This document shows positions 23,602 to 31,709 of a stretch of DNA of 64,000 nucleotides, one piece after another (position 1 is the stretch's first letter; every line of letters starts with the position of its first letter). The stretch comes from Streptomyces sp. NBC_01723 (lineage in GTDB: Bacteria; Actinomycetota; Actinomycetes; Streptomycetales; Streptomycetaceae), in NCBI RefSeq assembly GCF_036246005.1, contig NZ_CP109171.1, positions 7,924,001-7,988,000 on the forward strand, read 5' to 3'. The position numbers were made by a program, and so were the translations under genes. A model generated the notes under the pieces. The model was not told the DNA's origin. It did no database searches and saw only the letters and a list, made by a program, of their open reading frames with translations.

Positions 23602-24462
23602 TCAGAGGGAGAAGAAGTCGCCCAAGGCGGCGGAGAGTGGGCCGGGGGCCTCCTCGGCGACGTGGTGGCCCGCGTCGATGCCCTGGCCGCGCACGTCGTC
23701 GGCCCAGTCGTGCCAGATGGCGCGCGGGTCGCCGTACAGGTCCTCCAGGTCGTCCCGCAGTGACCACAGAACCAGGACCGGGCAGTGGATCCGTGTGCCC
23801 CGGGCCCGGTCCTCCTCCTCGTGGCGGCGGTCCACGGTGAGCCCGGCGCGGTAGTCCTCCAGCATCGCGCGGACGACGTCCGGGTTCCTCGTGGCGGCCC
23901 GCCACTCGTCGTGGTTCTCCTGTCCCATGACCTGTGCGTCGCCGCGGTACCAGGCGTCCGGGTCGGCGTTGATGACGCGTTCGGGGATCTCCGGCTGGGC
24001 GAAGAAGAACCAGTGCCACCACGCGGTGGCGAACCGTGCGTCGGCGCGGGCCAGATGCTCGCTGAGGGGTATCCCGTCCAGGAAAGCCACCCGGGTCACC
24101 GCCTCCGGGTGGTCCAGCACGAGCCGAAGGGCCACCGGCACCCCGCGGTCATGGCCGGCGAGCCCGAAGCGCCGGTGCCCCAGTGCTCGCATGACCTCGA
24201 CCATGTCCCCGGCCACGGCACGCTTCGAATGCGGGGCGTGGTCGGCGGCGGGGGCGGGGCCGCGGGAGCGGCCGTAGCCGCGCAGGTCGGGGCAGACCAC
24301 GGTGAAGCCGCGCCGGACCAGGAGGGGCGCGACGCGGTGCCAGGTCGCCGAAGTACGGGGATGGCCGTGCAACAACAGCAGGGGCGGTCCATCTCCTCCG
24401 TACCGCACGAAGACGGATGCCTCGCCGACGTCCACCGTCTCGGTGGCGAAACCCTCGAACAC
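23602..24462 (-). CDS. alpha/beta hydrolase of the haloacetate dehalogenase type
   Basis: 286 residues from GTG 24462 (VFEGFATETVDVGEA), with AAGGGG six bases upstream. Core segments follow the fluoroacetate dehalogenase pattern closely: LLLHGHPRTSATWHRVAPLL, AGHDRGVPVALRLVLDHP with Asp as nucleophile, WWHWFFFAQPEIPERV (the His-Trp halide pocket), EDYRAG and the catalytic His in DAGHHVAEEAP. The second carboxylate-binding Arg of fluoroacetate enzymes (HDRGxR) is Pro here. An epoxide hydrolase or other dehalogenase activity is the main alternative. Confidence 0.78.
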   Translation of the reverse strand: MFEGFATETVDVGEASVFVRYGGDGPPLLLLHGHPRTSATWHRVAPLLVRRGFTVVCPDLRGYGRSRGPAPAADHAPHSKRAVAGDMVEVMRALGHRRFGLAGHDRGVPVALRLVLDHPEAVTRVAFLDGIPLSEHLARADARFATAWWHWFFFAQPEIPERVINADPDAWYRGDAQVMGQENHDEWRAATRNPDVVRAMLEDYRAGLTVDRRHEEEDRARGTRIHCPVLVLWSLRDDLEDLYGDPRAIWHDWADDVRGQGIDAGHHVAEEAPGPLSAALGDFFSL

Positions 24463-24549
24463 CGCAAGCCCCTTCCCGCTCTGGAGGCTCGGCTCCGGCC
24501 CCTCGCATCCCGCCTGCCCCGATCCGGATTTCTCAAGGGCGGTCTCCAC

Positions 24550-26526
24550 TCAGGCCGTCTCCCGGACGAGCCGGGGCCAGGCGGTCTCCCGCAGCAGGCG
24601 CAGGCCGTTGAGGCCGACGATGACGGTGGAGCCCTCGTGGCCGGCGACGCCGAGCGGCAGGGGGAGGGTGCCGGTCAGGTCCCAGAGGACCAGGACGGCG
24701 ATGAACGTTCCGGCGATGGCCAGGTTCTGGACGACGAGGCGGCGTGCGGTGCGGGAGAGCTGCACGACCGAGGGGACGGCGGCCAGTTCGTCGCGGACCA
24801 CGACTGCGTCCGCGGTTTCCAGGGCGAGGTCGGAGCCGGCCTTGCCCATGGCGATCCCGCAGTGCGCGGCTGCCAGAGCGGGCGCGTCGTTCACGCCGTC
24901 GCCGACGACCAGCACGCGGCGACCCTGAGCCTCCCACGCCTTGACGGCGGCGACCTTGTCCTGGGGCAGCAGGTGGGCACGGACGTCGGTGATGCCCACC
25001 TCGGCGGCCAAACGCCGGGCGGCGCGCTCGTTGTCTCCGGTCAGCAGTACGGGAGTCCGGCCGGTCAGCCGGGTCAGGGCGGCGACCGTGGCCGCCGCGT
25101 CCGGGCGCAGCCGGTCCGCGACGCCGAGCACGCCCACCGGCTCCTGGTCGCGCAGGACGACGACAGCCGTCCGTCCGGCTTCCTCCAACTCGGCCGCCAC
25201 CCCGAGTTGCGACGGGTGGGCGACGGCGTCCAGCAGCCGGGCGGGGGAGCCGACCGTGATGGTGCGGCCACCGATGAGGGCGGTGACGCCTTGGCCCGGG
25301 GTGGCGGTGAAGTCCCTGGCGTCGGCCAGGGGGAGGCCGCGTTCGCGGGCGGCGGCGACGACGGCCCGGGCGAGCGGGTGTTCGCTCGGGTGCTCGGCGG
25401 ATGCCGCCAGCGCCAGAAGCGTGTCCGGCTCCAGTCCGCTGCCGTGCAGGGGGTGCACGTCGGTGACGCGCGGGGTGCCTTCGGTGAGGGTCCCGGTCTT
25501 GTCCAGGGCGACGGTGTCGATCTGGCCCAGGCGTTCCATCACGACGGCGGACTTGGCGAGGACGCCGCGGCGCCCGGCGTTGGCGATCGCGGACAGCAGC
25601 GGCGGCATGGTGGACAGGACGACCGCGCACGGCGAGGCCACGATCATGAATGTCATGGCCCGCAGCAGTGCCGACGACAGGGTGTCGCCCAGGGTGAGCG
25701 GAACACCGAAGACGGCGAGGGTCGCGATCACCATGCCGAGCGAGTACCGCTGTTCGATCTTCTCGATGAACAGCTGGGTGGGGGCCTTGGTCCTGGAGGC
25801 CTCCTCGACCATCTTCACGATCCGCGCGATGACCGAGTCCGACGGATCGCGCTCGACGCGCACGCGCAGGGACCCCGTGCCGTTGACGGTGCCGGCGAAC
25901 ACCTCGTCCCCGGCCTGTTTCGTGACCGGGAGCGGCTCGCCGGTGATGGTGGCCTGGTCGACGTCACTGGCTCCGTCGACGACCCGGCCGTCCGCGCCCA
26001 ACCGCTCGCCGGGCCGGACCAGGACGGTGTCGCCGACCATCAGGCGCTCGACGCCGACCGTCTCCTCGGTGCCGTCCGGGAGGAGGCGGGCGGCGGTGGC
26101 GGGGGCGAGGTCGAGCAGGCCCCGTACGGAGTCGGCGGTCCGCGCGGTGGCGACCGCTTCCAGGGCGCCGGAGGTGGCGAAGATGACGATCAGCAACGCT
26201 CCGTCGAGGACCTGGCCGATCGCGACGGCCCCGGCGGCGGCGACGACCATCAGCAGGTCCACGTCGAGCGTCTTGTGCCTCAGGGCCTTCAGACCTTCCC
26301 AGCCCGGCTCCCAGCCCCCGGTGACGCAGGCCGCGGTGAACAGGGTGCCCCACAGCCACGCGGGGCCGCCGAGCAGGTCGACGGGCAGCGCGAGGAGGAA
26401 CAACACCAGCGCCGCGAGCGCCCAGCGTGCCTCCGGCAGCGCGAGCAGCCGCGTACGACGCCGGGGCGGCTGTGGGCGCCCGGAACCGGCGGTCCGCGCG
26501 TAGCGCTGATCCAGAACAGAAGACAT
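24550..26526 (-). CDS. P1B-type heavy-metal-translocating ATPase (Zn/Cd class)
   Basis: 658 residues. Eight membrane segments, the actuator TGEPLPV, the phosphorylation motif DKTGTLTEG, the HP motif (SEHPLARAV) and GDGVNDAPALAAA are all present. The transmembrane metal motif is ASPCA, the Ser-Pro-Cys form of Zn/Cd/Pb exporters. There is no N-terminal heavy-metal domain. The protein exports metal from the cytosol. It diverges from an ArsR/SmtB gene whose alpha-5 zinc ligands are intact, so zinc or cadmium control is likely. Start MSSVLDQRYART at 26526; its ribosome site is weak. Confidence 0.92.
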   Translation of the reverse strand: MSSVLDQRYARTAGSGRPQPPRRRTRLLALPEARWALAALVLFLLALPVDLLGGPAWLWGTLFTAACVTGGWEPGWEGLKALRHKTLDVDLLMVVAAAGAVAIGQVLDGALLIVIFATSGALEAVATARTADSVRGLLDLAPATAARLLPDGTEETVGVERLMVGDTVLVRPGERLGADGRVVDGASDVDQATITGEPLPVTKQAGDEVFAGTVNGTGSLRVRVERDPSDSVIARIVKMVEEASRTKAPTQLFIEKIEQRYSLGMVIATLAVFGVPLTLGDTLSSALLRAMTFMIVASPCAVVLSTMPPLLSAIANAGRRGVLAKSAVVMERLGQIDTVALDKTGTLTEGTPRVTDVHPLHGSGLEPDTLLALAASAEHPSEHPLARAVVAAARERGLPLADARDFTATPGQGVTALIGGRTITVGSPARLLDAVAHPSQLGVAAELEEAGRTAVVVLRDQEPVGVLGVADRLRPDAAATVAALTRLTGRTPVLLTGDNERAARRLAAEVGITDVRAHLLPQDKVAAVKAWEAQGRRVLVVGDGVNDAPALAAAHCGIAMGKAGSDLALETADAVVVRDELAAVPSVVQLSRTARRLVVQNLAIAGTFIAVLVLWDLTGTLPLPLGVAGHEGSTVIVGLNGLRLLRETAWPRLVRETA

Positions 26527-26578
26527 GCCGGGAGAACCCTTCGCGGGTGGGAGAGAACGACACCTCCACCGTACAGGA

Positions 26579-26602
26579 ACATCTGAACAGCTCTTCATGT
26601 GT
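26579..26602. promoter_or_regulatory. SmtB/ArsR-type operator
   Basis: ACATCTGAA (26579-26587) and TTCATGTGT (26594-26602) form an imperfect inverted repeat (7 of 9) around a 6-bp centre. It resembles the TGAA..TTCA core of SmtB/CzrA operators. It sits between the divergent metal ATPase and ArsR genes, about 20 bp from the regulator's ATG, so it can control both. Confidence 0.7.
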
Positions 26603-26620
26603 CATCGGTATGATGAAGGC

Positions 26621-27010
26621 ATGGGCCATGGACGCGACACCGCCAGCAGCGCCGGCACCCGCGAGCGCCTCGAAGCGGTCGGCATCGCCGATGTCGCGGC
26701 GACACTGCAGGCCCTCGCCACGCCCTCGCGGCTCTACATCCTGGCCCGCCTCCAGGAAGGTCCCTGCGCGGTCGGCGAACTCGCCGAAGCCGTCGGCATG
26801 GAGGCCTCCGCCTGCTCACATCAGCTCCGGCTGCTGCGCAACCTCGGCCTGGTCACCGGCGAGCGGCACGGCCGCTCCATCGTCTACGCCCTCTACGACG
26901 ACCACGTGGCCGAACTTCTCGACCAGGCCCTCTACCACGTGGAACATCTCCGCCTCGGCGTGCGCGACACCACGGACCACGAAGCCTCCCCGGACGCCGC
27001 CGTCAAGTAG
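26621..27010 (+). CDS. ArsR/SmtB-family metal-responsive repressor
   Basis: 129 residues from MGHGRDTASSAGTRERL. The winged HTH is clear (LATPSRLYILARLQEGPCAV then ELAEAVGMEASACSHQLRLL). The C-terminal helix DDHVAELLDQALYHVEHL holds Asp-x-His-x10-His-x2-His, the alpha-5 zinc site of CzrA/SmtB-type sensors. A Cys in SACSH may add a ligand. It diverges from the P1B ATPase and shares an operator with it. Expected behaviour is release from DNA when zinc or a similar ion binds. Confidence 0.9.
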   Translation: MGHGRDTASSAGTRERLEAVGIADVAATLQALATPSRLYILARLQEGPCAVGELAEAVGMEASACSHQLRLLRNLGLVTGERHGRSIVYALYDDHVAELLDQALYHVEHLRLGVRDTTDHEASPDAAVK

Positions 27011-27053
27011 TCGGCGGCGGGCGGACCCCGTCCTCGCGAAAGTCCGCGGCGGA

Positions 27054-27728
27054 TCAGTTCGTGCGGGTGCCGCTCTCGTCGTTCATGCCGATGAGCAGGG
27101 CGGTGAGGACGCGGCGCAGCCGGGGTTCCACCTCCACGACGGCGTGGCCGAGCTGCGGTTCGCTCGCGTACAGCTCCCGCAGGGCCGCGCGGGGTGTGGC
27201 CATCTGCCACAGGGCTCCGGCCATGGAGGTCGCGGTGGCGACTGTGTCGACGGCCTGCTCCTCGCTCAGGCCGAGCAGTCGGTCCAGTTCGGCGCCGATC
27301 CGCGCGACCTCCTCCAGCGTGCCGAGCTTGAAGGTGCGAACGGCTTCAAGGGACACGTTCCGCTCCAGGTTGAGCGGCGCCTGGGCCAGCAGGTCGCAGA
27401 AGAGGGGCCGTGCCGACAGGGTGGCGGCGAAGGCGTCGGCGACCGCCGCCGGTGCGCCCCGCTCGCATGCCGTGAGGCGCCCCCGCAGCGCGGCGGACCA
27501 TTCGCGCCAGCCCTCCGCGGTGAGGTCGAGGAAGATCTGCTCCCGCGTCTCGAAGTAGCGCAGCAGCGCCGACTTGTGCATGCCGACCTCGGTGGCGATG
27601 TCGGTGAGCGTGACCTCCCGGATGCCGCGCCGGGCCCCGAGGGCGCGGGCCGCCTCGAGGATCGCGGTCTCACGGGCCTGCTTCGCCTGGACGCTGCGGG
27701 CCCGCTGGAAGGCGGCCTGATCAGTCAT
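27054..27728 (-). CDS. TetR-family repressor beside an SDR gene
   Basis: 224 residues. N-terminal HTH: ARETAILEAARALGARRGIR, then LTDIATEVGMHKSALLRYFE. The helical ligand domain is of normal length (about 150 residues). ATG 27728 lies next to the 45-bp palindrome at 27748-27792. The divergent short-chain dehydrogenase is the probable target. The ligand is unknown. Confidence 0.88.
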   Translation of the reverse strand: MTDQAAFQRARSVQAKQARETAILEAARALGARRGIREVTLTDIATEVGMHKSALLRYFETREQIFLDLTAEGWREWSAALRGRLTACERGAPAAVADAFAATLSARPLFCDLLAQAPLNLERNVSLEAVRTFKLGTLEEVARIGAELDRLLGLSEEQAVDTVATATSMAGALWQMATPRAALRELYASEPQLGHAVVEVEPRLRRVLTALLIGMNDESGTRTN

Positions 27729-27747
27729 GCGCCCATCATAGGAGCCA

Positions 27748-27792
27748 TTAGTGAAACGGCGTTGCGTTAATACGGCAACGGTGTTTCACTAA
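27748..27792. promoter_or_regulatory. 45-bp interrupted palindrome, TetR operator
   Basis: Outer arms TTAGTGAAAC (27748-27757) and GTTTCACTAA (27783-27792) are perfectly complementary. Inner arms GTTGC (27761-27765) and GCAAC (27775-27779) are also symmetric. The site covers most of the gap between the divergent TetR and SDR genes and ends five bases before the SDR ATG, so binding must block SDR transcription. Length suggests two dimers. Confidence 0.8.
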
Positions 27793-27796
27793 AGGT

Positions 27797-28705
27797 ATGA
27801 GTGATGACGCGAACACCTTCATGAACAGCACCGGGACGGCGGGCGGCGGCGAGCGGCCGGTCTGGTTCATCACCGGCTCCTCCCGAGGTCTCGGGCGCGC
27901 GCTGGCCACCGCCGCCCTGGAAGCGGGTGACCTGGTCGTGGCCACCGCGCGCCGCGTCGACGTCCTCACCGACGCCTTCGGCGCGTACGGCGAGCGCGTG
28001 CTGCCCCTGGCCCTGGACGTCACCGACCCCGAGGCCGCGAGCCGCGCGGTCGACGCGGCCGTGGACCGTTTCGGGCGGATCGACGTGCTCGTGAACAACG
28101 CCGGGTACGCGAACGTGTCGCCGATCGAGACCTCGGACGACGCCGACTTCCGCGCCCAGTTCGAAACCAACTTCTGGGGCGTCTACAACGTCACCAAGGC
28201 CGCCCTGCCCACCCTGCGCCGCCAGGGGGCGGGCACGGTCGTGCAGTTCTCGTCGATCGGCGGCAGGGTCGGAGGGTCGCCCGGCATCGCCTCCTACCAG
28301 GCGGCCAAGTTCGCGGTCGACGGCTTCAGCCGCGTCCTGGCGGCGGAGACGGCGCCCTTCGGCGTGCGGGTGATGGTCGTCGAGCCGAGCGGCTTCGCCA
28401 CCGACTGGGCCGGCTCGTCGATGACGGTCCACGACATCCCACAGGCGTACGACGCGACCGTCGGCGAGATGAACCGCCGGGTGCGCCGGAGCACGGACGG
28501 CGCGGCGGGGGACCCGCGGCGGGCCGCCGAGATCATCGTGCGTACCGTCCACCGCGAGGAGGTCCCCGGTCACCTTCCCCTCGGCGTGAACGCGGCGACG
28601 ATGGCCCTGGACCACTCCCGCCGCCAGACGGCGGAGGCGGCAGCCTGGGAGGAGGTCAGCCGTTCGGCGGACTTCGACGAGCCCTACCCGGTGGCCCTGC
28701 CCTGA
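27797..28705 (+). CDS. short-chain dehydrogenase/reductase
   Basis: 302 residues. Cofactor motif WFITGSSRGLGRALA near residue 23, NNAGYANV, catalytic Ser in VQFSSIGGRVG and the YxxxK motif as SYQAAKFAVDGFS. The C-terminal extension EPSGFATDWAGSSM is typical of the classical SDRs annotated as oxidoreductases. The first motif does not settle NAD versus NADP preference. It is controlled by the adjacent TetR through a large palindrome. Substrate unknown. Confidence 0.9.
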   Translation: MSDDANTFMNSTGTAGGGERPVWFITGSSRGLGRALATAALEAGDLVVATARRVDVLTDAFGAYGERVLPLALDVTDPEAASRAVDAAVDRFGRIDVLVNNAGYANVSPIETSDDADFRAQFETNFWGVYNVTKAALPTLRRQGAGTVVQFSSIGGRVGGSPGIASYQAAKFAVDGFSRVLAAETAPFGVRVMVVEPSGFATDWAGSSMTVHDIPQAYDATVGEMNRRVRRSTDGAAGDPRRAAEIIVRTVHREEVPGHLPLGVNAATMALDHSRRQTAEAAAWEEVSRSADFDEPYPVALP

Positions 28706-28866
28706 CGCCGGCACCCTTGGTTTCGCCCTCGCCTGGGCGGCGCTCCGCTGCCGCGTCACGCGCGGTTGGCCGCCCACCGCATCCGGCACGCCGACCACGG
28801 GCGAAGCAGAGGCGAGGCAGCAGTGAGTCGGGGATGACTCGGCGGGGAGGACGGGAAGGTGCGGAG

Positions 28867-29742
28867 ATGGAAAGCCGGAACCGACCGCATCGGGCGGAGG
28901 CGGGGACGACACAGAGTGGGACGGAGGCGGAGACGGGGCCGAGGTGGGAGCCCCGTCCCGACGGCGGCCGCCCGGACGGCCGTCTGTGTGCACACACCCG
29001 AACGCCGTTCCCCGAGCCGGCGCCCCTCAGCGAGGTGTGCCTGCCGTGCGCGGCGCGCGGGCGGCACCAGATCGGCCTGCGACACTGCCTGACCTGTGGC
29101 CACGTCGGGTGCAGCGACAGCTCTCCCGGCGCTCACGCCAGTGCCCACTTCGACGACAGCGGTCATCCGGTGGTGCGTTCCCTGGCGCCCGGCGAGGAGT
29201 GGGCGTGGTGCTACGAGGACCAGCTCTACCTGGATCCTTCGCCTGGAGGACGTCCGGCCCCCTCCGCCTCCCCCGAGCCGGAGTCCGTGTGGGACTACCC
29301 GAGGCCGCCCGCGCTCCGGGAGGACGGTCGTGTGGTTCGCGTCGAGTGCGCGGGTCAGGTGGTGGCCGAGACACGACAGGCCGTCCAGGTGCTGGAAACG
29401 AGTCACCCCCCGGTCTTCTACGTACCGCCGTCGGACGTGACCCCTCACCTCCTGTGCCCGGCGGCCGCGGCACCCACCTGGTGCGAGTGGAAGGGCGAGG
29501 CGACGTACTGGGACGTCCTGGTGGAGAACGACCGGCGTTTCAGTGCCGCATGGAGCTATCCCACTCCCGCACCCGGCTACGAGCGCATCGCCGGATTCGT
29601 CGCCTTCTACCCCGGGCGGATGGACCGTTGCACGGTCGGCGACCAAGTGGTCGGCGCGCAGAGGGGCGACTTCTACGGCGGCTGGATCACGGCTGAGGTG
29701 CGGGGCCCCTTCAAGGGCGCGCCGGGGACCGGCATGTGGTGA
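28867..29742 (+). CDS. UBP-type zinc finger fused to DUF427
   Basis: 291 residues. After a polar N-terminus, residues about 60-120 hold a zinc finger like those of ubiquitin C-terminal hydrolases: CLPCAARGRHQIGLRHCLTC, GHVGCSDSSPGAHASAHFDD, with paired Cys and His. From about residue 155 a DUF427 domain follows (VFYVPPSDVTPHLLCPAAA, WCEWKGEATYWDV, GYERIAGFVAFYPGRMDRC). Bacterial UBP fingers are mostly stand-alone; the fusion is unusual. ATG 28867 has GGAAGG and CGGAG upstream. Function unknown; DUF427 proteins may act on small molecules. Confidence 0.82.
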   Translation: MESRNRPHRAEAGTTQSGTEAETGPRWEPRPDGGRPDGRLCAHTRTPFPEPAPLSEVCLPCAARGRHQIGLRHCLTCGHVGCSDSSPGAHASAHFDDSGHPVVRSLAPGEEWAWCYEDQLYLDPSPGGRPAPSASPEPESVWDYPRPPALREDGRVVRVECAGQVVAETRQAVQVLETSHPPVFYVPPSDVTPHLLCPAAAAPTWCEWKGEATYWDVLVENDRRFSAAWSYPTPAPGYERIAGFVAFYPGRMDRCTVGDQVVGAQRGDFYGGWITAEVRGPFKGAPGTGMW

Positions 29743-29774
29743 CGGAGTGCCGCAGCACCCCCGGCCCCCCCGCC

Positions 29775-30161
29775 TCACGGTCGCACCAGTCGACGCAGGG
29801 CGAAACGGGCGAGTGGCGTGTAGCCGGCCAGCACGAGCCCGGGCCCGTTCATGGTGAGATCGGTGCGGCAGCCGTCCTCCCGGGCGTGCACCCGGTGATG
29901 CAGCCGGATCCCCACCGGCCCGACCCGGACTCGCCAGGACCATGTACGCCGTACGTCGTCGACCGCCTCGACCCGAAAGGGAACCTTGATCCCGGCCACC
30001 GACTCCACCTGACCGGTGAGCCCTGGAACGAGCAGGCGGCGGTCCGCGTGCACACACCTGATCTGCGGAGCCCACGAGGCCCACGCGTCCAGCCGGGCAT
30101 ACCGCTGCCACGCCGTGTCGGCGTCGATCGGTCCCACCGCATGGATGGTCAGACTGGCCAT
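29775..30161 (-). CDS. SRPBCC (START/polyketide cyclase-like) protein
   Basis: 128 residues from MASLTIHAVGPIDADTAWQR. The fold pattern is that of SRPBCC lipid or small-molecule binding proteins: an N-terminal strand and helix (WQRYARLDAWASWAPQI), a beta sheet (TWSWRVRVGPVGIRLHHRV) and a long C-terminal helix (LAGYTPLARFALRRLVRP). It is convergent with the UBP-DUF427 gene, with 32 bp between stops. No catalytic residues can be assigned. Confidence 0.7.
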   Translation of the reverse strand: MASLTIHAVGPIDADTAWQRYARLDAWASWAPQIRCVHADRRLLVPGLTGQVESVAGIKVPFRVEAVDDVRRTWSWRVRVGPVGIRLHHRVHAREDGCRTDLTMNGPGLVLAGYTPLARFALRRLVRP

Positions 30162-30325
30162 GACTGACGAGTACCCGACTTCGCGGGGGGTGCGGCACGG
30201 CCGGGCGCCGATCCGGTCGGGAGCGTCGTCACCGCGGGCCGAACCGGTCCCCGATGCGCGACGCATTGCCAAACCCGGAGGGCGCACCTAGTCTCTGCTC
30301 GTCCTTAATCGTGAACCTCATTCAT

Positions 30326-30335
30326 GTTCATGAAC
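30326..30335. promoter_or_regulatory. palindrome before the alginate-lyase-like gene
   Basis: GTTCATGAAC is a perfect 10-bp palindrome nine bases before the ATG at 30344; a further TTCATG lies directly upstream (30321-30326). It overlaps the ribosome-site region, a position suited to repression. The regulator is unknown. Confidence 0.45.
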
Positions 30336-30343
30336 GGAGAGCG

Positions 30344-31645
30344 ATGGGTAGACGACTCCGGCCGATCACGGCCCTACTGGCGGCGGCGACGCTCGTCGGG
30401 CTGGTCGGCCCGGCCGCGTCCGCGCGGCCGGCCATGTCCGAGCAGCCGGCCTCCGCGGTCCACGCGGTGGCCCGTGCTCCCAAGACCGTCGTCCTGCCGG
30501 GTGAACGCATGCGGTACGCCAAGATCCGGCTCGCGCTCGGTGGCCGTGAACTTCGCACTGCCGTTGGGCAGTTGACCCGTAGGGCGGATCAGTGGCTCGA
30601 CCAGGGCCCCTGGACCGTCGTCGACAAGCCGCGACCGGCACCCGGCGGTGACGTCCACGACTATCTGAGCCAGGCCCCCTACTGGTGGCCCAGCCGGACC
30701 CCGACCGCCGACAATCCGTGGGGCTGCCCCTACGTCCAGCGCGACGGCGAGCGGAACCCCGAGGTGGACTCGGGTACCGACCGCCAGGACCTGGAGAAGG
30801 TCTTCGACTCCTCGTACGACCTCGCGCTCGCCTGGTACTACACCGGCGAGCGGCAGTACGCGCGCAAGGCGGCGGACATCCTGCGGACCTGGTTCCTCTC
30901 CCCGGCCACCCGGATGAACCCCAACCTGGACCACGCCCAGTTCATCCCCTGCAAGTACGACGGCCGGGCCATCGGCATCATCGACTTCTCCCAGTCCTAC
31001 ACGTCCGTCGTCGACGCCGCGGCCCTCCTGGAGACGGGTGCGCCGTCGTGGACCCGCGCCGACCGGGACGCGATGGGGGAGTGGAACAGCGACTTCCTGG
31101 GCTGGCTGCGCAACAGCGACTTCGGAAAGCAGGAGGCCGCTGCCGCCAACAACCACGGCACCTTCTACGACATGCTGGTGGCCGGACTCGCGTACGCCAC
31201 GGGCGACCGTGAACTGGCCCGCCGCACCGTGCGCGAGGCCGCCGCCAAGCGCGTGGACGCCCAGATCGCGGCGGACGGCAGCCAGCCGCTGGAGCTCGCC
31301 CGGACCAGGAGCTGGCACTACTCCACCTTCGACCTCGTCGCCTACACCCGGCTCGCGGCGATCGGCGAGAACGTCGGGGTGGACCTCTGGGCGCACCGGG
31401 GCCCGCAGGGGCAGAGCCTGTTCGCGGCGGTGCGGTACCTGCTGCCCGCCGCCACGGGCCGCGAGGCCTGGCCCCACCCCGAGCTCGAGTTCCACCGGTT
31501 CGCGGCGAGCGACGTCGTGCACGCGGCCGCGGACGCCGGCGACGGCGCCGCGCGGCGTGCCCTGCGCCTGCTGGAAACGCCACCCGGCGGCGATCTGTGG
31601 GCACTTCGCCCGGCCGCCGAGCAACTTGACTCCATAGCGGGCTGA
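30344..31645 (+). CDS. secreted alginate lyase-family polysaccharide lyase
   Basis: 433 residues, with signal peptide MGRRLRPITALLAAATLVGL ending near ASARP. The mature protein has the all-alpha toroid pattern of alginate lyase-like enzymes: YWWPSRTPTADNPWGCPYVQ, the conserved NNHGTFYDMLVAGLAYATGD (Asn-Asn-His) and ARTRSWHYSTFDLVAYTRLA. It would cut uronic acid polymers outside the cell. ATG 30344 has GGAGAG upstream. It is followed by a shared terminator and a convergent beta-helix gene; with the GH5 gene they form a small polysaccharide locus. Confidence 0.85.
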   Translation: MGRRLRPITALLAAATLVGLVGPAASARPAMSEQPASAVHAVARAPKTVVLPGERMRYAKIRLALGGRELRTAVGQLTRRADQWLDQGPWTVVDKPRPAPGGDVHDYLSQAPYWWPSRTPTADNPWGCPYVQRDGERNPEVDSGTDRQDLEKVFDSSYDLALAWYYTGERQYARKAADILRTWFLSPATRMNPNLDHAQFIPCKYDGRAIGIIDFSQSYTSVVDAAALLETGAPSWTRADRDAMGEWNSDFLGWLRNSDFGKQEAAAANNHGTFYDMLVAGLAYATGDRELARRTVREAAAKRVDAQIAADGSQPLELARTRSWHYSTFDLVAYTRLAAIGENVGVDLWAHRGPQGQSLFAAVRYLLPAATGREAWPHPELEFHRFAASDVVHAAADAGDGAARRALRLLETPPGGDLWALRPAAEQLDSIAG

Positions 31646-31666
31646 CCCCGCCCCGGCCGCGGGCGG

Positions 31667-31705
31667 GGCACCGTGAGAGGGCCGGCGCCACCCCCTCACG
31701 GTGCC
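31667..31705. terminator. bidirectional terminator between lyase and beta-helix genes
   Basis: GGCACCGTGAG (31667-31677) pairs perfectly with 31695-31705 and is extended by GGG/CCC. It lies between convergent stops at 31645 and 31710. Confidence 0.75.
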
Positions 31706-31709
31706 GGTG

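Noticed and set aside
23785..26586. A 933-codon plus-strand frame
   Set aside because: Antisense to the dehalogenase-like and metal ATPase genes, both with full catalytic motifs.
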